Source: Halobellus litoreus
Lineage (GTDB): Archaea; Halobacteriota; Halobacteria; Halobacteriales; Haloferacaceae
Direction of reading: 5' to 3'
Length of the DNA: 64,000 bases
Assembly: GCF_024464595.1 (NCBI RefSeq)
Contig: NZ_JANHAW010000004.1
Location: 124,001 to 188,000, forward strand
The position numbers and the translations under genes are program-made. Numbering within the stretch: the first letter of the stretch is position 1; each line of letters begins with the position of its first letter. Shown piece after piece: positions 35,763 to 44,587 of the stretch. The notes under the pieces are model-generated. The model had not been told where the DNA came from, searched no databases, and saw nothing but the letters and a program-made list of their open reading frames with translations.

Positions 35763-36560
35763 CTACTCTCGAGACTCTTGCGGCATGATCACGATTTCGT
35801 CGTCGACTTCGTGAATTGTGACGTCGATGCCGTACACATTCGACACATCAGCTGCCGTCAAAGAGCTCGGGGGGCCTTGCGAATAGACCCCGTCTTCGCC
35901 GAGTAGCACGATCCGGTCGCTGTATCTCGTTGCGAGCGTCAGATCGTGCATCGCGTGTAAGATTCCGAGGCCGTTGGGAGCCTCATCCCGAAGTAGTGAA
36001 AGCGCCTCCACTTCGTGCCGGATGTCGAGATCACTTGTCGGCTCGTCCAAGATCAGCCCGCGGGGCTCCTGAGCCAACACGCGAGCGAGGATCACTTTCT
36101 GATGTTGGCCACCGCTGAGTGAGTTTACATCTCGCATCGCGAACTCGTCAAGTTCCAACCAATCCAATAAGGTCGCGACGACTTGGCGATCACGCGGCCC
36201 TGGCCGTGTGCCAAAGTGTGGTTTTCGCCCCATGAGTACTGTTTGGAACACTGTCCGGGGGAAGTTCGTCGGCTCGCTCTGGGGCACATATCCGACAGTA
36301 CGTGCGAGCGCATCTCGTTCGTAGTCGTCGACGGGACGACCGTTGACACGGACCGAACCGGATAGTGGGTCAAGGATCCCGACAGCACACTTCAGAAGCG
36401 TACTCTTCCCGACGCCGTTAGGGCCCAATAATCCGACGATTTCGCCGCTTTGTACGTCAAAGGAAATGTCAGAGATGACGGCTGAGCCGTCGTATCCAGC
36501 ACTTACTCCATCGAACGTGATCGTCGGCGGATCTGTCGGGTCAGTCGGTTCGGTAGTCAC
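35763..36560 (-). CDS. ABC importer ATP-binding protein (BtuD/FepC type)
   Basis: A 265-residue ATPase with Walker A LLGPNGVGKSTLLK (about residue 40), signature SLSGGQHQKV (about 143), Walker B GLILDEPTSDLD (about 163) and the H-loop HAMHDLTLATRYSD. These are the hallmarks of importers for metal-siderophore complexes, cobalamin or similar chelates. It overlaps the permease gene by 4 bp, so the two are translationally coupled. It powers transport at the inner face of the membrane. The substrate cannot be told from the ATPase. Confidence 0.93.
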   Translation of the reverse strand: MTTEPTDPTDPPTITFDGVSAGYDGSAVISDISFDVQSGEIVGLLGPNGVGKSTLLKCAVGILDPLSGSVRVNGRPVDDYERDALARTVGYVPQSEPTNFPRTVFQTVLMGRKPHFGTRPGPRDRQVVATLLDWLELDEFAMRDVNSLSGGQHQKVILARVLAQEPRGLILDEPTSDLDIRHEVEALSLLRDEAPNGLGILHAMHDLTLATRYSDRIVLLGEDGVYSQGPPSSLTAADVSNVYGIDVTIHEVDDEIVIMPQESRE

Positions 36561-37720
36561 CAGTACTCCCTCCCTTGGAGAATCAGGTACAAGAACAGTG
36601 GAACGCCGACAAAGGACGTGACGATCCCGACCGGGAGGACGATTGGTGAGATGATCGTCCGTGCCACCGTATCGGCCGAGAGCAGTAACGCGCCGCCGGC
36701 GACCGTCGATGCGGGAATCAGGATCCGTTCTTCGCCGCCGAGGAGGCGTCGCGTGATATGGGGTACTACGAGCCCAACGAATCCGATAATGCCAAACATC
36801 GCGACAACAAGCGCCGTTATGAACGACGCGAATACCATTCCTGTGAGACGGGTTCGTTCTACCGAGACGCCCAGACTCCGAGCGGTCTCATCACCTGCAT
36901 TCAGCACTGTGTATGCCCACGCACGCTGAATGAAGTACGCTGTCACGAGTATAACGCCGAGCCACAGGAGGCCGTTGAACTCCCAGGTGGCGCCCCCGAC
37001 GTCGCCGAACTTCCAGTACACCAACGCGGCAAGTTCGGTGTTCGTCGCGAAGTACTCTATACTGGTCGTTCCCGCGGTGTATAGGGACGCGAGAGCGATC
37101 CCCGTCAGAATCAACGTTTCGGGCGAGGCACGCTTGTATTTCGCGACGAGAAAGATCGCTGCTGTCGACGAGAGCGCACCCACGAACGCCGAGACTGTGG
37201 TGAGATACGGGTCTACGACCGAGAGGATCGGCCCACTGCCACTCGTTGTACCAGTCCCTAACACGACGATCGAGAACGCGGCACCGAACGCCGCTCCTTG
37301 AGAGATACCCAACGTGTACGGCGAGGCAAGCGGATTCCGGAGAACGCTCTGTAGCACCGTCCCTGCGACGGCTAACCCCGCGCCAGCGCCGACGGCGGCA
37401 ACGATCCGTGGGAGTCGGATGTTCCAGACGGCTTGATACGCGGTTCCGGTGTCTCGTCCGGCGGCGATCGCGATGAGGTCCGTGAACGACACATCGATCG
37501 GACCCGTGATGACCGCATACATCCAGACGGCAACAAGCAGTCCCAACACGACGGCGATGACTGAGAGCTTTCTCCGGTACCGCTGCTGGTATCGATCCAG
37601 TAGCGCACTGGCTGTCGACGTTCCTCCATCTAGGGTGTTCGGTCCGGGCGACTGCACGTCGACGCACCACCCGTCGGCTGGCGGCGTCCGTTTGTCCCCC
37701 GACTGTGACTGATCCTCCAT
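36557..37720 (-). CDS. ABC importer permease (BtuC/FecCD type)
   Basis: A 387-residue permease with about ten membrane segments, typical of FecCD/BtuC. Diagnostic stretches are RLPRIVAAVGAGAGLAVAGT, LASPYTLGISQGAAFGAAFS and GFVGLVVPHITRRLLGGEER, the last including the cytoplasmic coupling loop. The N-terminal 50 residues are polar (DRYQQRYRRKLS before the first segment). It lies 9 bp after the binding-protein gene and overlaps the ATPase gene, giving the usual order of binding protein, permease, ATPase. Confidence 0.93.
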   Translation of the reverse strand: MEDQSQSGDKRTPPADGWCVDVQSPGPNTLDGGTSTASALLDRYQQRYRRKLSVIAVVLGLLVAVWMYAVITGPIDVSFTDLIAIAAGRDTGTAYQAVWNIRLPRIVAAVGAGAGLAVAGTVLQSVLRNPLASPYTLGISQGAAFGAAFSIVVLGTGTTSGSGPILSVVDPYLTTVSAFVGALSSTAAIFLVAKYKRASPETLILTGIALASLYTAGTTSIEYFATNTELAALVYWKFGDVGGATWEFNGLLWLGVILVTAYFIQRAWAYTVLNAGDETARSLGVSVERTRLTGMVFASFITALVVAMFGIIGFVGLVVPHITRRLLGGEERILIPASTVAGGALLLSADTVARTIISPIVLPVGIVTSFVGVPLFLYLILQGREYW

Positions 37721-37729
37721 CGATACTGC

Positions 37730-38902
37730 CTAGAACTCGAGACGGCCGAACCCACGCCCGTACGGTCCCGTGAGGTCGTCGTAGACGGGTGCACCGACGT
37801 ACTCCTCGTAGATCTCGTCCGCTTTCGAGACTGGATCGACGTCGCTGAACCGATCGGGGTAGAGCACGCTCCCGGCGTAGTATGCGTTGGCGAGCGCGGT
37901 CCCGAAGTTGATCGAGTACTCCCGGACCGGGAACAGCGTGTACACGTCCTCGTTCTGAATGGCAGTGACGGATTGGTACTGTTCCTCCAAGAGCGCGTCG
38001 TACTGGACCGTCCCCATATCAATAAATATGTAGCTTGGGTCTTGCTCGATGATCTCCTCGGGGTCGATATCGATCCGGGCGGCTCCTTTGGTGGTTGTGA
38101 GCGTTCCGGTAAGGTTGCTTGCAACGTTGTTCGCGTTCACGAACTCAAGCGGGGTGTAGAGCGGCTGTGTGCGTGTCAGACCGTGGTTCCCTCGTCCAAG
38201 GTAGCCGACGTAGCTTCTCGGCCGGTCCTCGTCAGAAACGTCATCCGTCCGGGAAGCAAGGTCGTCGATGGTCTCCGTCGTGAACTGTTGGAGGTTCTCA
38301 GCGGTCTCAGACGTCCCCATGATCTCCCCCAGTAAGTCGAGCGAGCCGAAGAACTGGGGCCGGTTCTCTTCGTTGATATCACCCGGCTGGACCACGACAA
38401 CTGGCGTCTCGATCTGGTTCTGTAAGTCGTTCGCATCCCCGGCTTCTGCCCAGCCCCAGAACACGACATCAGGGTCCTGCTGAAGCAGAAGTTCCGCATC
38501 CGGCCGGTTCCGGCGGCCGACGGACGGGAGTTCGGAGAGCTCGGGATTGGCGTGAATATACGGTCGGAACGGGCGCTTCTCGTTCGTCGTTTCGAGCTCC
38601 TCGACAGCGATAACCTCCTCCGTTGCGTCGATATACGTCAGGAGTCGAAGTGCTCCTGACCCGACGGCGATGACGCTATCGACCGATCCCGGAATTTCTA
38701 CCGTGCGACCGACCATATCCTCGATCTCCCGAGTTGAACTCCCTTCGGTAGTGGTCGTCGATGTCGGTGAGTCCGTTTGAGTTGACTGATCAGTGGTGTC
38801 GGTGGAAGTCGGTTGACCGCCGCTGCAGCCAGCAAGCCCGGTAATCGCCCCAGCCGCGATCGCCGTTCGAAGGAATTGTCGTCGATTTCGCTGTTTCGAC
38901 AT
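37730..38902 (-). CDS. Tat-exported lipoprotein binding protein of the chelate importer
   Basis: A 390-residue solute-binding protein. The N-terminus RNRRQFLRTAIAAGA carries a twin-arginine signal, and LAGCSGGQ is a lipobox, so it should be exported folded and lipid-anchored outside the cell. A Thr/Ser/Asp-rich linker follows, then a BtuF/FepB-like domain (MVGRTVEIPGSVDSVIAVGS, LLQQDPDVVFWGW, DPSYIFIDMGTVQYDALLEE, YTLFPVREYSINFGTALANA). It resembles archaeal binding proteins for iron, cobalamin or related complexes. It is the first gene of the operon and is divergent from the TiaS-like gene, sharing a 49-bp promoter region with it. Confidence 0.92.
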   Translation of the reverse strand: MSKQRNRRQFLRTAIAAGAITGLAGCSGGQPTSTDTTDQSTQTDSPTSTTTTEGSSTREIEDMVGRTVEIPGSVDSVIAVGSGALRLLTYIDATEEVIAVEELETTNEKRPFRPYIHANPELSELPSVGRRNRPDAELLLQQDPDVVFWGWAEAGDANDLQNQIETPVVVVQPGDINEENRPQFFGSLDLLGEIMGTSETAENLQQFTTETIDDLASRTDDVSDEDRPRSYVGYLGRGNHGLTRTQPLYTPLEFVNANNVASNLTGTLTTTKGAARIDIDPEEIIEQDPSYIFIDMGTVQYDALLEEQYQSVTAIQNEDVYTLFPVREYSINFGTALANAYYAGSVLYPDRFSDVDPVSKADEIYEEYVGAPVYDDLTGPYGRGFGRLEF

Positions 38903-38951
38903 TGATACAACGATGGGTTGACTATAAGTATATAACTCCTGTGTTCACACC
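38903..38951. promoter_or_regulatory. Compact divergent promoter
   Basis: Only 49 bp separate the binding-protein ATG from the ATG at 38952. The core CTATAAGTATATAAC (about 38920-38934) can serve as a TATA box on both strands, so the importer and the TiaS-like gene probably compete for or share one promoter region. Confidence 0.55.
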
Positions 38952-39698
38952 ATGCATGTTGATCCTGACACCCTGATCGAGGAGTCGACGTATTTGATCG
39001 GCATCGACGATACTGACACGATCGACAGCGAGTACGGGACCGGAAAGGTCAGCCGACTCTTGGGCGATCATCTGACAACGGCCTTACCGTCGGTGGAGTG
39101 GCGTGGAAGCGTTCGTCAGCAACTGCTCGTTGACCCACGAGTTCCCTACACGACGCACAATAGTTCCGCGACGCTCATCTGTGCAACTCCAGAAGGGACG
39201 TCACGTGAAGATCTCGTCAACGTTTGTTCGACCTTCCTCACCGATATCGCAGCGGACGGGTCCGATCCCGGGCTATGTGTGGGCCGCCGATCGTCGGTCA
39301 GTCGGTCCGTTCGTGCTTTCGGGCTCACTGCAGCGGAAGAACTGGTCGAAGAGCGGCAAGCGTACGAACTCGCTGAAGCGTCTGGGCTGTTCCTCGACGA
39401 GTACGGCGGAACCGGCGAGGGCGTGATTGGAGCACTCGCCGGCGTTGGTCGAACAGCGAGTCTGAACCACGGACGGTTCATCGAATATGGGCACATCCGT
39501 GAGTTTGACGGAGCCGTTTCGGTGGCAGAGCTTCGAGCTGATGGTATCGTCGTCGACCTTGCCGACGGCGGGGAACTACAGACGGGAACCGTCGAAACTG
39601 AGGGATGGGTTCGACCACTCCTCGGGCGTGGACGCCCTGTCCTCGAAGTCGAACCCGTTTCGAACGGGAGCTACCGTGCGACGAACCTTGATGAATAA
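38952..39698 (+). CDS. TiaS-like (tRNA agmatidine synthetase-related) domain protein
   Basis: A 248-residue protein with an N-terminal LIGIDDTDTIDSEYGTGKVS. This Asp-Asp-Thr-Asp motif is typical of TiaS and related archaeal proteins. It is followed by TTALPSVEWRGSVRQQLL, SVSRSVRAFGLTAAEELVEE and GGTGEGVIGALAGVGRTASL. At 248 residues it lacks the zinc-finger and OB parts of full TiaS (about 400 or more), so it probably does another job, like the TiaS-related methanogen marker proteins. Its divergent pairing with a chelate importer suggests a role linked to the imported compound. The function is unproven. Confidence 0.7.
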   Translation: MHVDPDTLIEESTYLIGIDDTDTIDSEYGTGKVSRLLGDHLTTALPSVEWRGSVRQQLLVDPRVPYTTHNSSATLICATPEGTSREDLVNVCSTFLTDIAADGSDPGLCVGRRSSVSRSVRAFGLTAAEELVEERQAYELAEASGLFLDEYGGTGEGVIGALAGVGRTASLNHGRFIEYGHIREFDGAVSVAELRADGIVVDLADGGELQTGTVETEGWVRPLLGRGRPVLEVEPVSNGSYRATNLDE

Positions 39699-39721
39699 GC
39701 CGTCGGCGATGTGGAGCCGGC

Positions 39722-40321
39722 TCACGCGTCGTCAGCCGCGTCGCCGTCGTCGATGTCCAACTCGCCGATTCCCGCCCCATTTTCCTTGATTTCGTAGTGC
39801 TCGTGAACGACCGGCCGGAGCGCCTGGAGGATCATCTCCGCAGCAAACGGCGAGATATCGAGATCCTCAGCCACCATCCGATGGGTCACATTGCCGCGTT
39901 CGCGGGCGACGGCGTAAGTGAGCGTCGTCGCCAGGCCGGCGACGCCGTGGCGGTCGATGTAGGTGTCGATATCGTCGTTGGTTTCGGCACGACCGACCGC
40001 GTCGATCAGCACTGGCGTGATCGTGTACTCACGGTCACCGGCGGCTGTCGTCACGGTCAGGTCGATCTCGCGGGCGGCGTACCGCCGAGGTTGCTCGTCG
40101 TGGGTGACCTCGACGACGCCGGCGTCGACAAGCCGGTTGACGTTTCTGTAGGCCGTCCCCTGGGAGAGCTCGAGGTCTTCTATCACGTCCTGGACGGTCG
40201 CCTCGTCTTCGTGAACGAGGTACGCGTACAGTTGGGCGAGCTGCGACTCCTTGAGGAGGTTCGCAACCGAGAGGAAGTCGCGGATGATGTCGCCATCAGC
40301 ACGATTCGAGGTGCGTGACAC
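39722..40321 (-). CDS. Haloarchaeal winged-helix regulator
   Basis: A 199-residue regulator. The N-terminal winged helix is LAQLYAYLVHEDEATVQDVI, then GTAYRNVNRLVDAGVVEVTH with the wing EQPRRYAAREIDL. A second domain begins YTITPVLIDAVGRAETNDDI and ends in a short helical part (YAVARERGNVTHRMVAEDLD). This layout is common among uncharacterised haloarchaeal regulators on plasmids. It is convergent with the TiaS-like gene (23-bp gap). It could control the neighbouring importer, but no operator was identified. Confidence 0.82.
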   Translation of the reverse strand: MSRTSNRADGDIIRDFLSVANLLKESQLAQLYAYLVHEDEATVQDVIEDLELSQGTAYRNVNRLVDAGVVEVTHDEQPRRYAAREIDLTVTTAAGDREYTITPVLIDAVGRAETNDDIDTYIDRHGVAGLATTLTYAVARERGNVTHRMVAEDLDISPFAAEMILQALRPVVHEHYEIKENGAGIGELDIDDGDAADDA

Positions 40322-40370
40322 GGGTCGTTCCTAATGACCGTTTCCAGCGAAACAGTAGAGAGTGTTTGGG

Positions 40371-40706
40371 TCACTCCGCCGGCGCCGTGACAAGGTGCTC
40401 CTCGAGGTCGCGCGTCCAGTAGGTAGCTGGCCCGCCGGGACTACACCGGGCGCAGAGTTGGAGTGGGCCTTCTAGGTGGCCGAGTTCCACTCGGAACCGC
40501 GTCAGCGCCGCGATCGTGTCAACGACGAGCCCACACCCGTCGCAGGCGTGGTAATCGCGCTCGTCGGGATCCGGCCGCGTCTGGATGGCGCAGTCGACAC
40601 AGATCGGGTGGGTGACCCGCTCGTCCTGCCCCCAGGTATGGGCTTCACCGGCTTCGGTGCCGGGTGGGGCGTCACAGAAGGCACAGCCAGTGAGCGTCTG
40701 CTGCAT
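40371..40706 (-). CDS. Zinc-ribbon plasmid protein, intact copy A
   Basis: A 111-residue protein begun at the ATG MQQTLTGCAFCDAPPG. Its A is shared with the stop of the upstream gene (TGATG), which indicates coupling. It holds four cysteine pairs (CAFC, CVDC, CDGC, CARC), likely two zinc ribbons, and a C-terminal YWTRDLEEHLV. Two further copies lie at 46559-46934 and 53165-53549, but both are broken by the same 49-bp insertion; this one is intact. The function is unknown. Its constant neighbour is the 96-residue protein encoded just upstream. Confidence 0.78.
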   Translation of the reverse strand: MQQTLTGCAFCDAPPGTEAGEAHTWGQDERVTHPICVDCAIQTRPDPDERDYHACDGCGLVVDTIAALTRFRVELGHLEGPLQLCARCSPGGPATYWTRDLEEHLVTAPAE

Positions 40707-40996
40707 CACTCACCTTCCACGTCGGCGTCGCGACCGGCCGTCCAACCACGGTGGAAGACGGCCAGCTGCGTGGCTGAATCGAACGCAGTACCACTCGGCT
40801 CGTGAACCAGAACTTGGTCCTCGGGAACCGGAGTGACGACGTCCGCGTCGATGAGGTCGTCGACCAAGCGACGGGCTGTGGCATCGTCGACGTCCGCCGT
40901 GTCGACGCTGGTGGCGTCGCGGTCCTGGGCGAGCAACTCTTTCTCGAACTGTTCGTGGTCGGCACTCGTGTCGTGGTGAGGATCGGGACCAGCCAT
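40706..40996 (-). CDS. 96-residue acidic plasmid protein, copy A
   Basis: An acidic helical protein (EQFEKELLAQDRDATSVDTA, RRLVDDLIDADVVTPVPEDQ, VLVHEPSGTAFDSATQLAVF). It is nearly identical to copies at 46934-47224 and 52875-53165. It always precedes the zinc-ribbon gene, with overlapping stop and start codons. No known domain is recognised. At this locus it is preceded by the nuclease gene at 41126-41671, so the three probably form one maintenance or defence module. Confidence 0.8.
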   Translation of the reverse strand: MAGPDPHHDTSADHEQFEKELLAQDRDATSVDTADVDDATARRLVDDLIDADVVTPVPEDQVLVHEPSGTAFDSATQLAVFHRGWTAGRDADVEGE

Positions 40997-41125
40997 AATG
41001 GGTCACGCAGCGCACACTGTCGCGCGCTTCACGCCTTCCGGCGTGCACGAGAAACAGCGTTCTCGTGCGCACACCAGAACGCTCCGCGTTCTGGGGACGC
41101 GGATAAACAGTCAGGAGGGACAGCG

Positions 41126-41671
41126 TTAGTCAGGTCGCGGATCGCGATAGCCGATGACGGCGACGTCGTCGATGAACAGGACGCCCTTGATAAAGTCGAG
41201 CTTGGTCAGACTGTGCTGGTAGAGGTTATGCCGGCCGAGATAGTTCACCGGCACCACCAGACAGCTGAACTCGATCTTCGGTCGGCCGTCTTTCTGGGTG
41301 CGGTACCCCTTCTGGAACTTGAGGAGGTCGTCGCTGACGTTCTTGCGCTCGCTTTTCTCGACCTCGATGGCGATGCGGGCGTCGTCGTCGTAGAGGTCGA
41401 CGCTGTAGTGAAACCCCTGATGCGACCAGAGCTTGCAGTTCGGGTTGTAGCCGCCGGCGGCGTCCCCTTCGTACTCGTACTGCGAGAGCCCGTCGGCGAT
41501 CGCGGCATCGAAGCCGCCGACCTCCGTGTGTTTCGTCGAGCCGTCGAAGACGCTGGCCGGGACGGCTTCGACGGCCGACCGAATCGACGCCAGCGCATCG
41601 TCCGGAAACGCCTCGGACGAGGTTTGGGTACGGCGCTCGCTCAGTTTGGTGACCTCCTCGACGACGACCAT
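41126..41671 (-). CDS. BglII/BstYI-like nuclease
   Basis: A 181-residue protein started at the ATG MVVVEEVTKLSERR; the longer frame crosses the upstream dyad. The core HYSVDLYDDDARIAIEVEKS contains the spaced Asp and Glu-Val-Glu-Lys of a PD-(D/E)XK nuclease, and the pattern resembles the BglII/BstYI restriction enzyme family as annotated in haloarchaea. A C-terminal IEFSCLVVPVNYLGRHNLYQ follows. No modification methyltransferase of the matching type is adjacent (the methyltransferase at 41878 looks like a small-molecule type), so it may not be a classical restriction enzyme. Only its last 20 codons survive at 47299-47358. Confidence 0.72.
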   Translation of the reverse strand: MVVVEEVTKLSERRTQTSSEAFPDDALASIRSAVEAVPASVFDGSTKHTEVGGFDAAIADGLSQYEYEGDAAGGYNPNCKLWSHQGFHYSVDLYDDDARIAIEVEKSERKNVSDDLLKFQKGYRTQKDGRPKIEFSCLVVPVNYLGRHNLYQHSLTKLDFIKGVLFIDDVAVIGYRDPRPD

Positions 41672-41802
41672 ACTCGCTCTCGACGAACAGTGGCCCGATA
41701 AAACCCGTCGCGACGGCCGTTCGAGCCCACCGGCCGCCAGGATACACTCACTCGAGGAGTCGGGTGGAGGGTGGGGGCGAGGGAGTGGATCCAGCCCCAG
41801 CG

Positions 41803-41844
41803 TTAACCAACACTGTGTCGGTATTGATTCGAAATGTTGGTTAA
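41803..41844. promoter_or_regulatory. TTAACCAA dyad upstream of the nuclease module, copy A
   Basis: CGTTAACCAACACTG begins the left half (41803-41810) and TGTTGGTTAAGA the right half (41837-41844), with 26 bp between. The first 15 bases are identical to those at 47393-47407. It could be an operator or a recombination site of the module. Confidence 0.5.
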
Positions 41845-41877
41845 GATATCTGGCCGGCCCCATATACAACAGGACCG

Positions 41878-42636
41878 TCAGGTCGGCAACCGGAAGGCGA
41901 GGCTGTACATCCGGCCGGTCGACTCGTTACCGATTTCGGCAGCGAGGCGCTCGGCTCTCGCGGCGAGCGAATCGCCAACATCGTCGGGACAGTTGACGGC
42001 GAACGAAGCGGCCGCGTCGGCGTGGGCCGAGAGGTGACTCGCAGTCCAGGGGACTGGATCGAGCAGCGTTCGCTCGCGATCGAAGGTCCACCCGTCGCCT
42101 ACGAACAGATCCCGGAGGAACGACGACGGGTAGAACGTCAGGGCGGATCGACCGGTCGCCAGTTCGGCCACGGCGTTCTCGACGGCGAACAGGTCTCGGA
42201 TGGCGGCGTCATCGGGGAGCGGATCATAGTCGTCGACGACGAGGTGTGATCCGGGAGCGGCCACGCGGTGGAGTTCATCGACGACCGCCGAAAGCGCTGC
42301 GGGGTTGAGGACGTTACAGAGCCCGTGAGCGGTAATCAGGTCGACTGACTTGTCAGGTAATGGAATCGCGTGGAGATCAGCTTCGAGGACGGCCAGTCGG
42401 TCGGCGGTCCCAGATCGCTCTCCGTTGGCCCCAACCAATCGTCCACTTTCGCCTCCGACTCGTTCCAGAGTCGTTCGTGCGTGTTCGCGGTCGTCCGTGA
42501 CCGCGTAGACGCGACTCGCGCCCGCGGCAAGCAGCCCCCCGCTCGTCGATCCGACGCCGGCACCGGCCTCGAGACAGCGCCGGCCCTCGACGGGCCGGTC
42601 GGCGAGCGCGACGGTGACCGTTCGAGGAACGTCCAT
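41878..42636 (-). CDS. Class I SAM-dependent methyltransferase
   Basis: A 252-residue Rossmann-fold methyltransferase. The SAM motif is CLEAGAGVGSTSGGLLAAGA (about residue 21), then an acidic second-strand end (YAVTDD), LEADLHAIPLPDKSVDLITA (about 86) and VVDDYDPLPDD (about 138). The UbiE-like pattern suggests a small-molecule or lipid substrate. It ends 7 bp from the start side of the aldo/keto reductase gene's end, so the two minus-strand genes are close and may be cotranscribed. The substrate is not known. Confidence 0.85.
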   Translation of the reverse strand: MDVPRTVTVALADRPVEGRRCLEAGAGVGSTSGGLLAAGASRVYAVTDDREHARTTLERVGGESGRLVGANGERSGTADRLAVLEADLHAIPLPDKSVDLITAHGLCNVLNPAALSAVVDELHRVAAPGSHLVVDDYDPLPDDAAIRDLFAVENAVAELATGRSALTFYPSSFLRDLFVGDGWTFDRERTLLDPVPWTASHLSAHADAAASFAVNCPDDVGDSLAARAERLAAEIGNESTGRMYSLAFRLPT

Positions 42637-42643
42637 CCCCGCG

Positions 42644-43528
42644 TCAGTGGTGGAGCTGTTCGGGCACCGGACTGTCGTCGTGGCGCGCGGCCTCGATCAG
42701 CGACCGCTGAGCGGCCTCGTCGATGCCGTCGTAGTCGGCGGCGGCTTCAAGAATCATCGTTACCAGTTTCGGGTCACCGGCACTGACGACGCTGGTCAGC
42801 CCCCGCGAGGCCGCGAAGTCGAAGCGGTCCCGGATCTCGTCGGGCGCACAGACCGGTCGATACCAGTTACAGAAGGGACGGTCCCGCTCGGGTAACTCAT
42901 CCGTGTCGGGCCATGATTCTGCGGCGAAGGCTTTGATACCTAGCGTGCCGATGTTTTCCTTGTTGGCCTGCTGGAGGACGGTCTCGTAATCGTACTTATC
43001 ATCGTCCTTGCCGGCGACCACAGGATTGAGTGGGAACATCAGTGATTCCAGATCATCGATGCGGTTGATAGCGTCGAGGATGAGATTCGGCCGGCTGTGG
43101 CTCGTCAGGCCAATATGGTCGATCAGTCCCTCCGCTTTGGCCTCGCGGAAGGCTTCCAGTGCGCCGCCGTCGGAAGTGATCTCATCGAGTTCCTCGTCGT
43201 ATTCGAGCCCGTGGACTTGATAGAGGTCGATCTTCTCAACGCCGAGGCGATCGAGCGACTGTTCGAGGCGCTGCCACGCGCCTTCGTAGTCCCGTTTCTC
43301 GGTCTTACACCCGAGGAAGATCTCCCCACGGTGCTGGCGGAGTTTGGGACCGAGTTTCAGTTCCGCGTCACCGTACATCGGAGCCACGTCGAAGTGATTG
43401 ACGCCGTAATCGAGGACGTGCTCGACCATCTGGTTCGCGCCGTCCTGTTCGAGCCAGTTGAGCGCGATCGTTCCGAATGTCATGACGGTGCTGTCGTGAC
43501 CGGTCTTGCCGAGCGGACGTGTCTCCAT
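42644..43528 (-). CDS. Aldo/keto reductase
   Basis: A 294-residue reductase, started at the ATG METRPLGKTGHDSTVM; a TATA-like AAATATAA lies about 20 bp upstream (43537-43544). The catalytic set is visible: Asp and Tyr in FDVAPMYGDAE, Lys in FLGCKTEK and His in YQVHGLEYD. It probably reduces or oxidises a carbonyl compound with NADPH. The stop lies 7 bp from the start of the downstream methyltransferase gene. The substrate is unknown. Confidence 0.9.
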   Translation of the reverse strand: METRPLGKTGHDSTVMTFGTIALNWLEQDGANQMVEHVLDYGVNHFDVAPMYGDAELKLGPKLRQHRGEIFLGCKTEKRDYEGAWQRLEQSLDRLGVEKIDLYQVHGLEYDEELDEITSDGGALEAFREAKAEGLIDHIGLTSHSRPNLILDAINRIDDLESLMFPLNPVVAGKDDDKYDYETVLQQANKENIGTLGIKAFAAESWPDTDELPERDRPFCNWYRPVCAPDEIRDRFDFAASRGLTSVVSAGDPKLVTMILEAAADYDGIDEAAQRSLIEAARHDDSPVPEQLHH

Positions 43529-43859
43529 ACACCTGTTCGAAACGGGACAAATATAATGGTTTGCAGGTCGTTTTGGCCGTGTAGGAGGACTAGCACGATG
43601 ATACCGGCCGTAGCCACGAAACTCATTCACAAAAACTCAAAAGTTGTGTCCACCACACCCGTGTCGGCACAACGAGAATCCACCGGCAAGCCCACGGCTG
43701 AAGCCGTGGATCGTTGACGCAGTCCAGATTATACCGTGTGAATCGAAATCTATGTGGCCTATTGGATCGTATCGAGAGACGCAGTGAGCTTCTGTTGCAG
43801 ACCGAGACCCGTGTGGTACCGATTAACGATTGCTTCTTGATGGTTTGGACAGGCGAGGA
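43529..43859. other. Intergenic region with IS200/IS605 right-end remnant
   Basis: GCCCACGGCTGAAGCCGTGG (43689-43708) is a hairpin followed by ATCGTTGAC, which looks like the right end of an IS200/IS605-type element whose gene is gone. The minus strand at 43759-43860 carries a short frame with no recognisable product. The stretch ends at the IS6 element. Confidence 0.45.
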
Positions 43860-44556
43860 GGTCGTGTTTAGTTTGGAGCATTGAACCAGGCGGCAAATGC
43901 TTGGAGCCAATTTTCAGCAGTTTGCGGCTCAACGTGGCTGAAACAGTTTGAGAACGGGGAAGTTCTGCGCTTGAGCTCTCGAAAGATTCGTTCGATGGCG
44001 TTCCGATTTCCATTTCGTTCAGTTTGAAATCGGAGGCCAGATCTGGCCAGCGCAGTTTGGAGGTGTTGAGCGCCATCGACCAGAAACACGGCGGATTCGA
44101 TATCGTGTTTCTGGCGGAGTTCTCGCAGAAAAATCTCAGTTAATGCGGTCGTTGTTGTGGAAAATAGCCGCAGATGCAGCAGATAGTTTGTCTCGGGATC
44201 GGCGGCGGCGTACAGCCAGAATTGCTCGTTATTGATTCGAATCACGGTTTCGTCGAGCGCAACGTGAGTCGGGCTGCGGCCATCTATGGGCTGTAGATCG
44301 GCCTTTTGCACCCAATCGTGGATTGCTTTACGAGAGCGCTCGACACCCAACTCTTCGAGAATAGAGACAGTATTCGACAGCGACAGCCCCGCTAACTGGA
44401 GTTGAATACCGAGCTTCATCGCACGCTCGGGTGTCCGCTGTCGCTCCACAAAATTCAAATCAATCCAGTCCGTGCATCCGCTGAGGCGGGCGATTTCTGC
44501 CATAGACCAGCAAGAAATTCTCCCGCCTCACTCTTCATCCTTAACTAAACACGACC
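43860..44556 (-). mobile_element. IS6-family insertion sequence (697 bp)
   Basis: Terminal inverted repeats GGTCGTGTTTAGTT (43860-43873) and its inverse (44543-44556) bound a single transposase gene. The 8 bp on each side (GGCGAGGA and GACACACC) do not match, so a target duplication is missing, which suggests later recombination between copies. Confidence 0.8.
43868..44503 (-). CDS. IS6-family transposase
   Basis: A 211-residue transposase of usual IS6 length. The N-terminal helix-turn-helix (SNTVSILEELGVERSRKAIH) is followed by the DDE catalytic core: HVALDETVIRI (first Asp near residue 83), VFLVDGAQHL (second Asp near 140) and RNAIERIFRELKRRT (Glu near 171). All three acidic residues are present, so it looks active. 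IS6 enzymes move by replicative cointegration, which can fuse plasmids. It fills the element almost end to end. Confidence 0.93.
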   Translation of the reverse strand: MAEIARLSGCTDWIDLNFVERQRTPERAMKLGIQLQLAGLSLSNTVSILEELGVERSRKAIHDWVQKADLQPIDGRSPTHVALDETVIRINNEQFWLYAAADPETNYLLHLRLFSTTTTALTEIFLRELRQKHDIESAVFLVDGAQHLQTALARSGLRFQTERNGNRNAIERIFRELKRRTSPFSNCFSHVEPQTAENWLQAFAAWFNAPN

Positions 44557-44587
44557 GACACACCCTTCCGAATCCGGCAGATACGGG

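Noticed and set aside
41126-42636. Restriction-modification pair (nuclease plus adjacent methyltransferase)
   Set aside because: The methyltransferase resembles small-molecule UbiE-type enzymes without a DNA methylase motif such as NPPY, and the nuclease is instead linked to two small downstream genes.
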